Source: Paenibacillus sp. S150 (GTDB taxonomy: Bacteria; Bacillota; Bacilli; Paenibacillales; Paenibacillaceae). From it: 64,000 nucleotides of DNA. The stretch lies in NCBI RefSeq assembly GCF_019352175.1, contig NZ_JACBYI010000023.1, positions 35,122-99,121 of the forward strand, in the 5' to 3' direction. Positions 22,671 to 30,899 of the stretch are shown piece after piece (the first letter of the stretch is position 1; the number at the start of each line of letters is the position of its first letter). Position numbers and translations under genes: made by a program. The notes below the pieces were generated by a model, which saw nothing but the letters and a program-made list of their open reading frames with translations, did no database searches and had not been told where the DNA came from.

Positions 22671-22905
22671 AGAAGCATATGAAAAATCACTTGCGTGGTT
22701 GGTAGAAAAGGCGGAATTGCTAAGCGACCCTTTAACATTGACGACAGAAGAACGATCAAAGCTGCAGCGCACTTACGACTTCGTGGAACAGCGAATACAC
22801 GAATACAAGCGCGGACATATGGTTTTGTTATATCCCTATCTCAGGGAGATATACAAGGCCGCAGGGGTTGAGTATCAAGAATTTACCTCTCCAAGAAAGG
22901 AGTGA
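22642..22905 (+). CDS. Hypothetical phage protein
   Basis: 87 residues, helical and charged, overlapping the dnaB 3' end by 29 bases and abutting the sigma factor region. Central LTLTTEERSKLQRTYDFVEQ. No family recognised. Confidence 0.6.
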   Translation: MSSSGRIEDEEAYEKSLAWLVEKAELLSDPLTLTTEERSKLQRTYDFVEQRIHEYKRGHMVLLYPYLREIYKAAGVEYQEFTSPRKE

Positions 22906-22911
22906 TTGGCC

Positions 22912-23700
22912 TTGAATTTATTAAAGAAGAATCAACTGCAACTATATGAGATATCAATTGACGATAGCGTTGATCTGAGTATCCGGTATGAGTGCTGTCG
23001 CAGGATGAAAGCTCATGAACACTATAACCCGCACTTGGGCGATATGACTGAGTTTATCCAACAAAACAAAGGATTGGTTTATGACCTAGCCTACAAACAT
23101 AGAAGGAAAACAAGGCTGCCGGTGGAAGTGGATGATCTCATTCAGGAAGGATTTATCGGACTGATTAAGGCTTATAACTACTACGATCCGAGCAAAGGAG
23201 AATTTTCAACGCTGGCTTATCCAATCATTCGGAATGAAATGATGATGTACATGAGAGACAGATTGCCATCGGTTAAACCGCCAAGCCGCATTTATGATTT
23301 AATCGGGAGAATCCTCAAATACCAACTGGACAATAGTCCACCGGAGGTAATCGCAAAGGCGCTGGAGGTCCCGAACGAGTCAGCAGAAAGAGCACTTTGG
23401 TACATGGAGTACGGAGCCCATACCTCTCTTAATCAGCCTGTTGGCAATATAAACGGGACAGAAGTTGAGTATTCCGCATTGATTGGCTTTTGCGAGGACG
23501 AGAGTGGTGTTGAGGTTGAGGATTTCTTAAACGCCCTGCCGGACAGGTTACGCAAAACCATCCTTTATCTGATGGCCGGGTATAACATTCCGGATATCGC
23601 AAGGGAGTTCGGAATTAGCAGGGCTTGGGGATATAAGTTGCTCGAAAAGGCTCAGGAGATTTACCTAAAGGATCGGAGGCGGTCCACATTCGTTTCGTAG
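22912..23700 (+). CDS. Phage-encoded sigma-70-type factor
   Basis: 262 residues from TTG 22912 (AAAGGAG 9 bases upstream). Region 2 shows VDDLIQEGFIGLIKAYNYYD and FSTLAYPIIRNEM; region 4 shows LPDRLRKTILYLMAGYNIPDIAREFGISRAWG. Region 1.1 is missing. It may direct host polymerase to phage promoters or replace a host sporulation-type factor. The resolvase gene starts within its last codons. Confidence 0.85.
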   Translation: MNLLKKNQLQLYEISIDDSVDLSIRYECCRRMKAHEHYNPHLGDMTEFIQQNKGLVYDLAYKHRRKTRLPVEVDDLIQEGFIGLIKAYNYYDPSKGEFSTLAYPIIRNEMMMYMRDRLPSVKPPSRIYDLIGRILKYQLDNSPPEVIAKALEVPNESAERALWYMEYGAHTSLNQPVGNINGTEVEYSALIGFCEDESGVEVEDFLNALPDRLRKTILYLMAGYNIPDIAREFGISRAWGYKLLEKAQEIYLKDRRRSTFVS

Positions 23701-24326
23701 GAATCGACCCAGCCACGACAACCGGATTTGTCGCATTGGATGAAGAAGGAAATGTCCTTGTGGCAACAGACGTCAGGGGCGAAGGAAAGCGAGTCCCAGG
23801 AGGGATTAGCACAAGCATGTTGGTGTCGCTGGAGAACAAGGTATATGGGCTGCTCAAGCCTGGTGACATTATCGCGATAGAACAACCAGCCATGGGCACA
23901 CAGACAGCCGTCACAGCTGGGATGATACACGGTGGGCTGCGCTCCATGATCTACCGTAAGGATCTTGAATTTATTGACGTCAACCCACAGCGCACTAAAG
24001 GATTTGTGAACCGGAATCAGCGCGTGCCAAGTTCGGAGAAAAAAGCATTTGTGGCTGCCGGCGTCCTGGAGCATTACGGATACGAGCACAAGAGCGACAA
24101 CGTGACGGATGCTTATATCATTGCAAAGGTTGCCGAGGCGGTATATCGGGTCAGGAACGGCGGCAGCCTAGAGGGCTATACATCTTATCAACAGCGGATT
24201 ATTCAGGCGATTATAAGCCCAGAAACCAAGTCGCCCAAAGCGATATCTAAAACGAGCAAACGCCCCGGGAAGCCTACGGTGGCGGACAGTCACACCCAAA
24301 ATACAGAACAGACGCTCTTATTTTAA
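23688..24326 (+). CDS. RuvC-like Holliday-junction resolvase, probable ATT start
   Basis: 212 residues if started at ATT 23688. FVGIDPATTTGF carries the first catalytic Asp (residue 7), AIEQP the Glu, and DNVTDAYIIAK the last Asp. The first ATG/GTG/TTG in frame (TTG 23736) would cut off the GID motif. GGAGG at 23675-23679 is 8 bases before ATT. It overlaps the sigma gene by 13 bases. The C-terminal 40 residues are a basic tail. Confidence 0.75.
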   Translation: MRFVGIDPATTTGFVALDEEGNVLVATDVRGEGKRVPGGISTSMLVSLENKVYGLLKPGDIIAIEQPAMGTQTAVTAGMIHGGLRSMIYRKDLEFIDVNPQRTKGFVNRNQRVPSSEKKAFVAAGVLEHYGYEHKSDNVTDAYIIAKVAEAVYRVRNGGSLEGYTSYQQRIIQAIISPETKSPKAISKTSKRPGKPTVADSHTQNTEQTLLF

Positions 24327-24342
24327 GGATGGTGTACGCCGA

Positions 24343-24666
24343 ATGAGTGCAAAACCTAACAGATTGATTGCTTCCAGGAGACTGAAGCGAACTTGCATTT
24401 ACTGTAACGGTCGCATTGAGAAAGGCCGAATCTACTACCGGCAGCGAACGGTAATTGACGAAGACGGAGAAATTTTTGCTTCCGAATATGTTTTCTGTGC
24501 TCGTTGTAATTTCAAAGGACAGGATCGGAAAATCCGGTATGCAAGATTTCAAGAGACCTGTGTCCATCCAGATAAATTTATCGAAACGGTATGGAGCTAC
24601 ATTCCAGGTGAAGCGATTAAGGAGCCACATCATTCAGTATGCATCCTCTGTGGAGCTTGGGTGTAA
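24343..24666 (+). CDS. Zinc-binding phage protein
   Basis: 107 residues. Two cysteine pairs CIYCNGRI and CARCNFKG flank a beta hairpin, with a third pair CILCGAW at the C-terminus. A treble-clef or zinc-ribbon fold is likely. No function recognised. Confidence 0.6.
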   Translation: MSAKPNRLIASRRLKRTCIYCNGRIEKGRIYYRQRTVIDEDGEIFASEYVFCARCNFKGQDRKIRYARFQETCVHPDKFIETVWSYIPGEAIKEPHHSVCILCGAWV

Positions 24667-24686
24667 GAAAGGACGGATTGAGAGAT

Positions 24687-24833
24687 ATGAAAACAGTAAT
24701 ACGTCTACGGGACGACAACGGACGCATCATCGGCACAGCCCGGGAAGAGGAACAACCAAGCCCTACCCAGGTATTGGTGAGGTTTAGCGTGGCTCTGGCG
24801 GTGCTGGGACTTCTGCTTACTCTGCTGATTTAA
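24687..24833 (+). CDS. Small single-span membrane protein
   Basis: 48 residues from ATG 24687. A charged N-terminus (IRLRDDNGRIIG) is followed by a C-terminal hydrophobic helix VALAVLGLLLTLLI. Its stop overlaps the next gene's start (TAATG). No family recognised. Confidence 0.5.
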   Translation: MKTVIRLRDDNGRIIGTAREEEQPSPTQVLVRFSVALAVLGLLLTLLI

Positions 24834-25060
24834 TGGCAGACTGGACACCTGAAGTCCCTACAATAAAGCAGCACCCCGGCAGGGATGGCAAACTACGCAC
24901 CTACATTGTAGCCGGCAGTGAGTTTGAAATTGAGGTTATGCTGCGGGCTGCCGGGGTGTTTGCCGGGACGATTCACCAGCAAAATAATGCGGCGCTGACC
25001 GGATACTATCGGATATTGCGGCCGCAAGAATACAAACAGGTAAGGGAGAGGTTTCCGTGA
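24833..25060 (+). CDS. Hypothetical phage protein
   Basis: 75 residues, alpha/beta. GKLRTYIVAGSEFEIEVMLR and the C-terminal YYRILRPQEYKQVRERF suggest a compact fold. GTGA overlap with the methyltransferase gene. Not recognised. Confidence 0.55.
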   Translation: MADWTPEVPTIKQHPGRDGKLRTYIVAGSEFEIEVMLRAAGVFAGTIHQQNNAALTGYYRILRPQEYKQVRERFP

Positions 25061-26178
25061 TCTTACAAGGAGACAACATGCTGATCATGCCGACGCTGGA
25101 CGCTGAGTGCTTTTACACCTGCGTCACCAGCCCGCCATATTGGGGCTTGCGAGATTATGGCATTCCGCCGACAGTCTGGCCGGAGACCACTTACACGCCG
25201 ATGCCCGGGCTGCCGCCGGTGACCGTGCCAGCTTGGACTGGCTGCCTGGGACTGGAGCCTATGCCGGAAATGTTTGTGGCTCATAGTGTGGCGGTGTTTA
25301 GGGAGGTTTGGCGGCTGCTGCGGAAGGACGGGACGCTCTGGCTCAATTACGGGGATAGCTACGCAGGCAGCGGCAAAGGTGGCGGCGGCTCCTACGAGAA
25401 GGAGCGTCCAGGGTGGCAACAGGCAAAAAGCAAGCGCATAGAGCGTGGATCGGGAAGGTGGGGGGGCGGAAACAGTCCTGCCGGAAACGGACTTAAACCC
25501 AAGGATCTGATCGGCATCCCCTGGCGTGTAGCATTTGCTCTTCAAGCGGACGGCTGGTATCTCCGAATGGACAACATTTGGAGCAAGCCTAACCCAATGC
25601 CAGAGAGCGTGGCGGACCGGCCGACAAAGGCTCATGAATATTTATTCCTTTTGGCTAAGTCGGATCGGTACTACTGCAATATGGATGAAATCAAGGAATT
25701 GGCTGTTGCGGATCATTTACCCGGCAACCACTCACACAAGGGGACGAATGCATATGAGGCTGGAGACAAGCACTTCCGAACAAAAGCCGGACTGGTTGCT
25801 TACGCCCAAAAGGTCAGGGCTAATTCATTTGCACGCAAGGTAAACGAATCGCCGCCGCCCGGCCAGCCGCAGCAGCACCGCCCTGATCGGGAAGACATTG
25901 AGTACAACGGCATGCGCAATAAGCGCAGTGTTTGGACAGTGGCCACTCAAGCATTTCCAGAAGCTCACTTTGCCACGTTTCCTGAAAAGCTCATTGAACC
26001 TTGCATCCTGGCAGGCGCTCCGTCGGGCGGACATGTACTTGATCCCTTCGGCGGTAGCGGAACCACCCGTAAGGTCGCCCTGGAGAACAACCGGGAATGT
26101 ACCATTATCGAAATTGGTCCGCAGTATGTTGAGATTGCGCAGCGGCGGACGGCAGTTATACAGCAGCAGTTATTTTGA
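25057..26178 (+). CDS. DNA methyltransferase (amino-MTase, beta-class layout)
   Basis: 373 residues. The catalytic motif IV TSPPYWG is near residues 24-30, ahead of the AdoMet-binding FGGSGTT near residue 330, which is the permuted (beta-class) order of N4-cytosine and some N6-adenine enzymes. A long target-recognition insert lies between. No restriction enzyme is adjacent, so it probably protects phage DNA or regulates. A hairpin follows the stop. Confidence 0.88.
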   Translation: MILQGDNMLIMPTLDAECFYTCVTSPPYWGLRDYGIPPTVWPETTYTPMPGLPPVTVPAWTGCLGLEPMPEMFVAHSVAVFREVWRLLRKDGTLWLNYGDSYAGSGKGGGGSYEKERPGWQQAKSKRIERGSGRWGGGNSPAGNGLKPKDLIGIPWRVAFALQADGWYLRMDNIWSKPNPMPESVADRPTKAHEYLFLLAKSDRYYCNMDEIKELAVADHLPGNHSHKGTNAYEAGDKHFRTKAGLVAYAQKVRANSFARKVNESPPPGQPQQHRPDREDIEYNGMRNKRSVWTVATQAFPEAHFATFPEKLIEPCILAGAPSGGHVLDPFGGSGTTRKVALENNRECTIIEIGPQYVEIAQRRTAVIQQQLF

Positions 26179-26179
26179 A

Positions 26180-26196
26180 GGGGCTGTTATAGCCCC
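26180..26196 (+). promoter_or_regulatory. Intercistronic hairpin
   Basis: GGGGCT and AGCCCC arms with a 5-base loop, just before GGGAGGG of the next gene; the same design as the hairpins at 7289 and 7603. Confidence 0.5.
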
Positions 26197-26211
26197 AGGG
26201 AGGGAACAGAC

Positions 26212-27123
26212 ATGACCACGATAAACGTCCTTAACAAATCAGGCGGCAAGGATAGCACAGCAACATGGCTTTATTGCTTAGAACAGGGCGTCGAGCCGAT
26301 GGTTGTCTTCAACGACACGGGTAATGAGCACCCGCTGACATATGAGTATCTGGATTATTTGGAGAGTAAGCTTGGACCGATACGCCGGATTAGAGCAGAC
26401 TTCCTGAAACAGATAGAGCGCAAGCGGGAAACGGTGCAGACAAAGTGGAGGAATGAAGGGATAGGGGAGGACGTGATTCAGGCAGCACTTGAAATGTTGC
26501 ATCCAACTGGAAATCCGTTTCTCGATTTATGTATCTGGAAAGGGCGCTTTCCGAGTACAAAGATTCGGTTTTGTACGGTGGAATTGAAGGTGCGGCCAAT
26601 GTTTGACCAGGTATTCTTACCTCTTCTGGAAGCCGGAAACAAGGTCGTATCCTGGCAGGGGATTCGGGCTGATGAAAGCCGGGCGCGTGCATTGATGACT
26701 GAACGAGAAGAGACCCCGGAAGGATATGAAATTTACAGGCCTCTGCTGAAATGGATAGTAGACGATGTGTTTGAAATCCACCGGAAGCATGGAATTGATC
26801 CAAACCCTCTATATAAGCTTGGCATGGGCCGTGCGGGCTGCATGCCCTGCATCAACTGCGGGAAACAGGAGCTTTTCGAAATAGCCCGCCGATTTCCGGA
26901 GGAAATTTCCCGTATCGCTGAATGGGAACGAATCGTGAAGCAATCTTCTAAGCACGGAGGGGCGACGTTCTTCCCAACAGCAAACGGCCGCGAAACGGAA
27001 GGAATATACGACAACGTGGAATGGTCGAAAACAAGCTACGGCGGCAGGAATTATGACCTGATCAAAGTGCTTGAGTATGAGGACGTACCGTCTTGTTCCA
27101 GTCAATACGGACTTTGTGAGTAA
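26212..27123 (+). CDS. PAPS-reductase-family PP-loop protein
   Basis: 303 residues. The PP-loop SGGKDST (10-16) binds the ATP/adenylate moiety. WQGIRADESRAR is the family arginine region, and CMPCINCGK plus a C-terminal CSSQYGLC give four or more cysteines for a metal site. Related phage proteins sit beside methyltransferases, and the family also includes DndC. A role in DNA modification or thiolation is possible; sulphate reduction is unlikely. A hairpin GGGC/GCCC follows at 27128-27139. Confidence 0.8.
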   Translation: MTTINVLNKSGGKDSTATWLYCLEQGVEPMVVFNDTGNEHPLTYEYLDYLESKLGPIRRIRADFLKQIERKRETVQTKWRNEGIGEDVIQAALEMLHPTGNPFLDLCIWKGRFPSTKIRFCTVELKVRPMFDQVFLPLLEAGNKVVSWQGIRADESRARALMTEREETPEGYEIYRPLLKWIVDDVFEIHRKHGIDPNPLYKLGMGRAGCMPCINCGKQELFEIARRFPEEISRIAEWERIVKQSSKHGGATFFPTANGRETEGIYDNVEWSKTSYGGRNYDLIKVLEYEDVPSCSSQYGLCE

Positions 27124-27156
27124 ATCAGGGCATAGGCCCATAAGGAGAGAACCAAC

Positions 27157-27738
27157 ATGCTAACGATGAGTGAAATCAAACACAAGATCATACAAAACAG
27201 ACTACCTATGCCCATGTTTATCATTAATGAATTGGAAGAACGAGATGAACGGATTAGAGAGTTAGAAGGTAGGTTAGCAGAGGCAAAACAACGAGGCAGC
27301 GAGCTATCGGATGAAGTAGAGACCTACTTTACTTGGTGGGAGATGGCGGACAAAAATTTAGACGAGGCACAACAACAATTAGCAGAAGAACAGAAATTGC
27401 GTGCAGTAGAACATGAAGTTGCTGGAGGATATCACCGTGAGCTGGTAGAGGCACAACAGACCATAGCCCGGCAACGGGAGGCCTCATTAGAACAGCAGCT
27501 TTTGGAGATGTGGGAGGCGGCTGGCATTGAAGAAATTTTTAAATACAAGAATCGGATTAAGGTATTCAAACGTCCGGGACTTGTCAACTATGAATTATTT
27601 TGTGATTTGACGTACAGGATGTTCCAGGATGTTTACGACACCGCAAATGACGACCACACAACAGCAGAAGACGTCAAAGTGAGCGTTAAGGCGCTGCTGG
27701 AAGCCATAGTAAATAAGGGAGGGGAGACACAGCCATGA
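27157..27738 (+). CDS. Coiled-coil phage protein
   Basis: 193 residues. Residues 20-115 are an almost continuous coiled coil (NELEERDERIRELEGRLAEA); the C-terminal 70 form a helical domain. No catalytic motif. ATGA overlap with the HNH gene that follows. Confidence 0.6.
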   Translation: MLTMSEIKHKIIQNRLPMPMFIINELEERDERIRELEGRLAEAKQRGSELSDEVETYFTWWEMADKNLDEAQQQLAEEQKLRAVEHEVAGGYHRELVEAQQTIARQREASLEQQLLEMWEAAGIEEIFKYKNRIKVFKRPGLVNYELFCDLTYRMFQDVYDTANDDHTTAEDVKVSVKALLEAIVNKGGETQP

Positions 27739-28124
27739 CACAGCCCACCAAACGCCAAGCCATCTTTAACAAAACCGGGGGACGCTGCTATTACTGCGGC
27801 GATCCTCTCCCGGCAAAAGGATGGCATAAAGACCACGTAGAGGCAATACGCCGTAACTTTGACTTAACGGGCAGGACAGACGGCACCAGCCTTAACCCGG
27901 ATGCAGACCGCGAGGACAACTTTGTGCCGGCCTGTGCCAGCTGTAATTTGCAAAAAGGGCCGCTGACGGTAGAGCAGTTTAGGGACAAGATAGCTCAGTT
28001 TATCTCCAGCCTCAACGCTTACCACAATCAGTACATTGTAGCCCGGCGGTATGGGCTTGTGGTAGAGACGGGACAAAATGTAACATTTTGGTTTGAAAAG
28101 GAGGCGAAGTCAGTAAAACCATGA
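27735..28124 (+). CDS. HNH endonuclease
   Basis: 129 residues. CYYCGDPL, KDHVEAIRRN, DNFVPACASCNLQKG complete the HNH core. Overlaps both neighbours by 4 bases. It resembles small phage HNH proteins that work with terminases or DNA processing; no terminase is present. Confidence 0.85.
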   Translation: MTQPTKRQAIFNKTGGRCYYCGDPLPAKGWHKDHVEAIRRNFDLTGRTDGTSLNPDADREDNFVPACASCNLQKGPLTVEQFRDKIAQFISSLNAYHNQYIVARRYGLVVETGQNVTFWFEKEAKSVKP

Positions 28125-28522
28125 CACAGGTACAGACAATGACCAACCCGGAGCTTAACCGGGCGCTGGCGGAGCTGATGGGGTACACCGTCAAATCGCT
28201 AACTATCGGAGATAACGGCAAACAACTATATGCCTTAGTAACTCCAATGGGTAGAGAGAGACTACCCGCGTCAACAATAGACAAAGCATATTTGGACGCA
28301 CCCGACTACTGCACTGACCCTGCTGCCTCTCTAGAGGTACAGACAGCAGCCAGGAAGATTGACCCGGAAGGGTACGCCCTTAACCTTGCTAATCAGATAC
28401 AAAATAGCATGATACGAAAAATTACTGATCCCTATTACGGAACGTTGGTTGCTGCGATGTGCGACGCCAGCCCCCGAGAGAGGGCAGAGGCGGCATATAT
28501 CACGCTTAGTAGTAAGCAGTAG
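28121..28522 (+). CDS. Phage ABA-sandwich-type protein
   Basis: 133 residues. LNRALAELMGYTV near the start and a C-terminal helical region resemble the phage ABA sandwich (DUF2591-type) family of unknown role. A related layout occurs in the gene at 32921. Confidence 0.5.
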   Translation: MTQVQTMTNPELNRALAELMGYTVKSLTIGDNGKQLYALVTPMGRERLPASTIDKAYLDAPDYCTDPAASLEVQTAARKIDPEGYALNLANQIQNSMIRKITDPYYGTLVAAMCDASPRERAEAAYITLSSKQ

Positions 28523-28554
28523 ACACATACGGTTCAGCAGAAAGGAACAGCAAA

Positions 28555-29721
28555 GTGAGAAAACTTAGCCTGTTTAGTGGCATTGGTGGCATTGATTTAG
28601 CAGCTCACTGGGCTGGGATGGAAACTGTAGCTTTTTGCGAAAGAGAGCCGTTCCCGCGCCGGGTACTCGCCCACCACTGGCCGGGCATACCGATATATGA
28701 AGATGTTTGTACTTTAACAAGAGAGGTGCTGGAGCGCGATGGCATCATTGGACCAGATAGAGCAATTGACATTGTTTCCGCCGGATACCCTTGCCAGCCT
28801 GAAAGTTTGGCCGGGCAGCGTAGAGGCACAGAAGATGACCGTTGGCTCTGGCCGTACGTTATCAGACTTATCCGGGAAATCCGGCCCCGTTTCTTTATTG
28901 GCGAAAATGTTGCTGGGCACATCTCTATGGGGCTCGACACTGTGCTTGCTGACTTGGCAGCCGCGAATTACGAAGTCCAAGTCTTTGTTATACCAGCTGC
29001 GGCCGTCTACGGCAGCCATAGACGAGACAGAGTTTTCATTGTGGGGCACACCGAATGCTTCGGATTCGACTGGGAGTCACGGCGGGGGACAGAGCAAGAG
29101 CCTGAGAACGGATGTATACAACGCGAATCGAGCGTACTGGGCGACACCGCAGGCTCGGGATTATCGCAGCGGGGACGATCCGAACGGACCGAGATCCAGC
29201 AGGAAACGGGAACAGGGTTGGAGCCAGAATTTGAACGATCAAGTCAAAATGTGGCCGACTCCAAGGGCCAGTCAACGCGGGGATTGTCCATCAGAAAGAG
29301 AACGCCGGACACCAGATTTGCAATCGGCAGTCAAGATGTGGCCAACGGCAACTGCGCAGGACAGCAAGAATGCCGCGTTGCCGCCATCACAAATAGATCG
29401 GGACTTAGTACCCGGGGCGCTAATCCAGGAGGGCTATTCGGGGCAACTCAACCCGGCATGGGTGGAAACACTGATGAATTTTCCGCCTGGCTGGACCGAG
29501 GTGGAGTAAATCCACTAGATAAACTGGCTGATTTGATAAGCTCTTATCCGCAGCCTGCACTCATGGGAATGCCGCAATATGAATGGGAGCCCCCCAGGGT
29601 AGCAACCGGCATTAAGGAGAGAACGGCCCGTCTTAAAGCGCTGGGCAATGCAGTAGATCCTCTGCAGATATACCCGGTAATGGCTGCAATAAAGGCAGTA
29701 AATGATTATACCAGCTGCTGA
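28555..29721 (+). CDS. C5-cytosine DNA methyltransferase
   Basis: 388 residues from GTG. Motif I LFSGIGGIDLA, motif IV SAGYPCQP (catalytic Cys80), motif VI GENV, motif VIII RRDRVFIVG and motif X region ALGNAVDP are all present in order. The variable region between VIII and IX holds VADSKG- and VANGNC-type repeats. No cognate nuclease is near. Its middle carries a second, overlapping reading frame (28739-29509). Confidence 0.93.
   Translation: MRKLSLFSGIGGIDLAAHWAGMETVAFCEREPFPRRVLAHHWPGIPIYEDVCTLTREVLERDGIIGPDRAIDIVSAGYPCQPESLAGQRRGTEDDRWLWPYVIRLIREIRPRFFIGENVAGHISMGLDTVLADLAAANYEVQVFVIPAAAVYGSHRRDRVFIVGHTECFGFDWESRRGTEQEPENGCIQRESSVLGDTAGSGLSQRGRSERTEIQQETGTGLEPEFERSSQNVADSKGQSTRGLSIRKRTPDTRFAIGSQDVANGNCAGQQECRVAAITNRSGLSTRGANPGGLFGATQPGMGGNTDEFSAWLDRGGVNPLDKLADLISSYPQPALMGMPQYEWEPPRVATGIKERTARLKALGNAVDPLQIYPVMAAIKAVNDYTSC
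28739..29509 (+). CDS. Overprinted WPTP-type protein inside the methyltransferase gene
   Basis: 256 residues in the +1 frame, wholly within the methyltransferase gene, with TGGAG five bases before its ATG. It matches a phage protein family I recognise from sequence: SGPVSLLAKMLLGTSLWGST and LLTWQ in the first half, repeated WPTPRAS / WPTATAQDSKN elements, and the ending GQLNPAWVETLMNFPPGW. The WPTP elements are encoded by the same bases as the VADS elements of the other frame. Whether it is translated is unknown. Confidence 0.6.
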   Translation: MASLDQIEQLTLFPPDTLASLKVWPGSVEAQKMTVGSGRTLSDLSGKSGPVSLLAKMLLGTSLWGSTLCLLTWQPRITKSKSLLYQLRPSTAAIDETEFSLWGTPNASDSTGSHGGGQSKSLRTDVYNANRAYWATPQARDYRSGDDPNGPRSSRKREQGWSQNLNDQVKMWPTPRASQRGDCPSERERRTPDLQSAVKMWPTATAQDSKNAALPPSQIDRDLVPGALIQEGYSGQLNPAWVETLMNFPPGWTEVE

Positions 29722-29737
29722 ACAGTACGAAGATATC

Positions 29738-29770
29738 GGGACAGAGAGGGTATACAACCCTCCTCTCCCA
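29738..29770 (+). repeat. 33-base intercistronic leader, copy 1
   Basis: GGGACAGAGAGGGTATACA then a CCCTCCTCTCCCA half; the GAGGGT/ACCCTC arms form a hairpin. An almost identical copy is at 30849-30881. Each precedes a ribosome binding site. Confidence 0.7.
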
Positions 29771-29814
29771 AAGGCAGAGTAGACGCATACGGCGTATCAG
29801 AGGGAGGTTGAACC

Positions 29815-30270
29815 GTGAAGTACAATTTACAGCCATTATCTCTTACTGAAGCGCGGGCGTTTGTGGATGAGCATCACCGGCACAATGTCGCCCCGCAGGG
29901 ACACAAGTTTTCAATCGGTCTCAATGATGGGGAAAAGGTGATCGGTGTCGTGATCGTAGGCCGACCAGTAGCAAGGCATAACCAGGATGGCTGGACGCTT
30001 GAGGTTACACGCTGCTGCGTCCTTGATGGATATAAAGATGCCTGTTCCAAGCTCTACGCAGCTGCTTGGAGATCGGCGCGAGGTATGGGATATAACAGAT
30101 TGATTACCTACACTCTCAAGAGTGAACCGGGAACAAGTCTACGCGCGGCAGGCTGGAAGGTAATCGGGGAGACTCAGGCCCGGAAGAATGGATGGAATAC
30201 TCCATCAAGGCCACGGGTAATGGCTGAACGTTATCCGACAGAGCAGAAGGATTTATGGGAGATCAGTTAA
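29815..30270 (+). CDS. XF1762-family GNAT-like protein
   Basis: 151 residues from GTG. LSLTEARAFVDEHHRHN, GEKVIGVVIVGRPVAR, LEVTRCCVLDG and RLITYTLKSEPGTSLRAAGW are the landmarks of the phage XF1762 family, a GNAT-fold group. The substrate is unknown. Confidence 0.8.
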   Translation: MKYNLQPLSLTEARAFVDEHHRHNVAPQGHKFSIGLNDGEKVIGVVIVGRPVARHNQDGWTLEVTRCCVLDGYKDACSKLYAAAWRSARGMGYNRLITYTLKSEPGTSLRAAGWKVIGETQARKNGWNTPSRPRVMAERYPTEQKDLWEIS

Positions 30271-30294
30271 TGCGCATTACGAAGGAGGAAAGGC

Positions 30295-30501
30295 ATGAAC
30301 ACAGAGATGGAAGAATGTCCGCATTGCGGATCTGATGAAGGGTTCTATGAGAAACAAACGGTCAGCGGAAAAGCCGAATACCGCTATGCATTTGACGGCA
30401 GCGAAGCAGAAAACGGTGAGCTGCACGAAGGGCTGACATATAAACGCAGAAGTAAATTCGCATTTTGCTGCTCGTGCCATAAGAAATTGTTCGTCTTGTG
30501 A
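30295..30501 (+). CDS. Zinc-ribbon phage protein
   Basis: 68 residues. CPHCGSDEGF near the start and CCSCHKKLF at the end make a four-cysteine zinc ribbon. Followed by a CAGTCC-GAGA-GGACTG hairpin with a GNRA loop at 30504-30519. Confidence 0.6.
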   Translation: MNTEMEECPHCGSDEGFYEKQTVSGKAEYRYAFDGSEAENGELHEGLTYKRRSKFAFCCSCHKKLFVL

Positions 30502-30561
30502 CGCAGTCCGAGAGGACTGGGTAGTTGACGAATACGGCGCAGTTAAAATGGAGGGATTTTA

Positions 30562-30828
30562 ATGGATCAGGAAAAATGTGTGGTATGTGGACGTACAAAA
30601 TGGATTGATGAAATGCAATATACTCTGGATTCTGAGGGGAATAAATCTTGGGAATGCGAAGGACATTTTGGGGACGGGGAGACAGTAAGGATTCGAGAAA
30701 CGGACGAAATTGTAACAGTAGAACGGTGGTGGGTTGCTAAAAATATGCCTAGTTGGGAGGTGCAATACAATATCAAAGAACACCCCGCAACTTTTTTTAC
30801 AGAAAGTGAACTGGATAGGGTTTGGTGA
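30562..30828 (+). CDS. Small phage protein with one zinc knuckle
   Basis: 88 residues. CVVCGRTKWI near the start, then a beta-rich and aromatic region with VERWWVAKN. No recognised family. Strong TGGAGGG site. Confidence 0.55.
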   Translation: MDQEKCVVCGRTKWIDEMQYTLDSEGNKSWECEGHFGDGETVRIRETDEIVTVERWWVAKNMPSWEVQYNIKEHPATFFTESELDRVW

Positions 30829-30848
30829 TGCATAGAACGAAGACAGCA

Positions 30849-30881
30849 GGGACAGAGAGGGTATACAGCCCTCCTCTCCCA
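30849..30881 (+). repeat. 33-base intercistronic leader, copy 2
   Basis: Same 33-base element as at 29738 with one base changed in the loop, 9 bases before the GGGAGG of the next gene. Confidence 0.7.
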
Positions 30882-30899
30882 CTAAGGGAGGATATAAGC

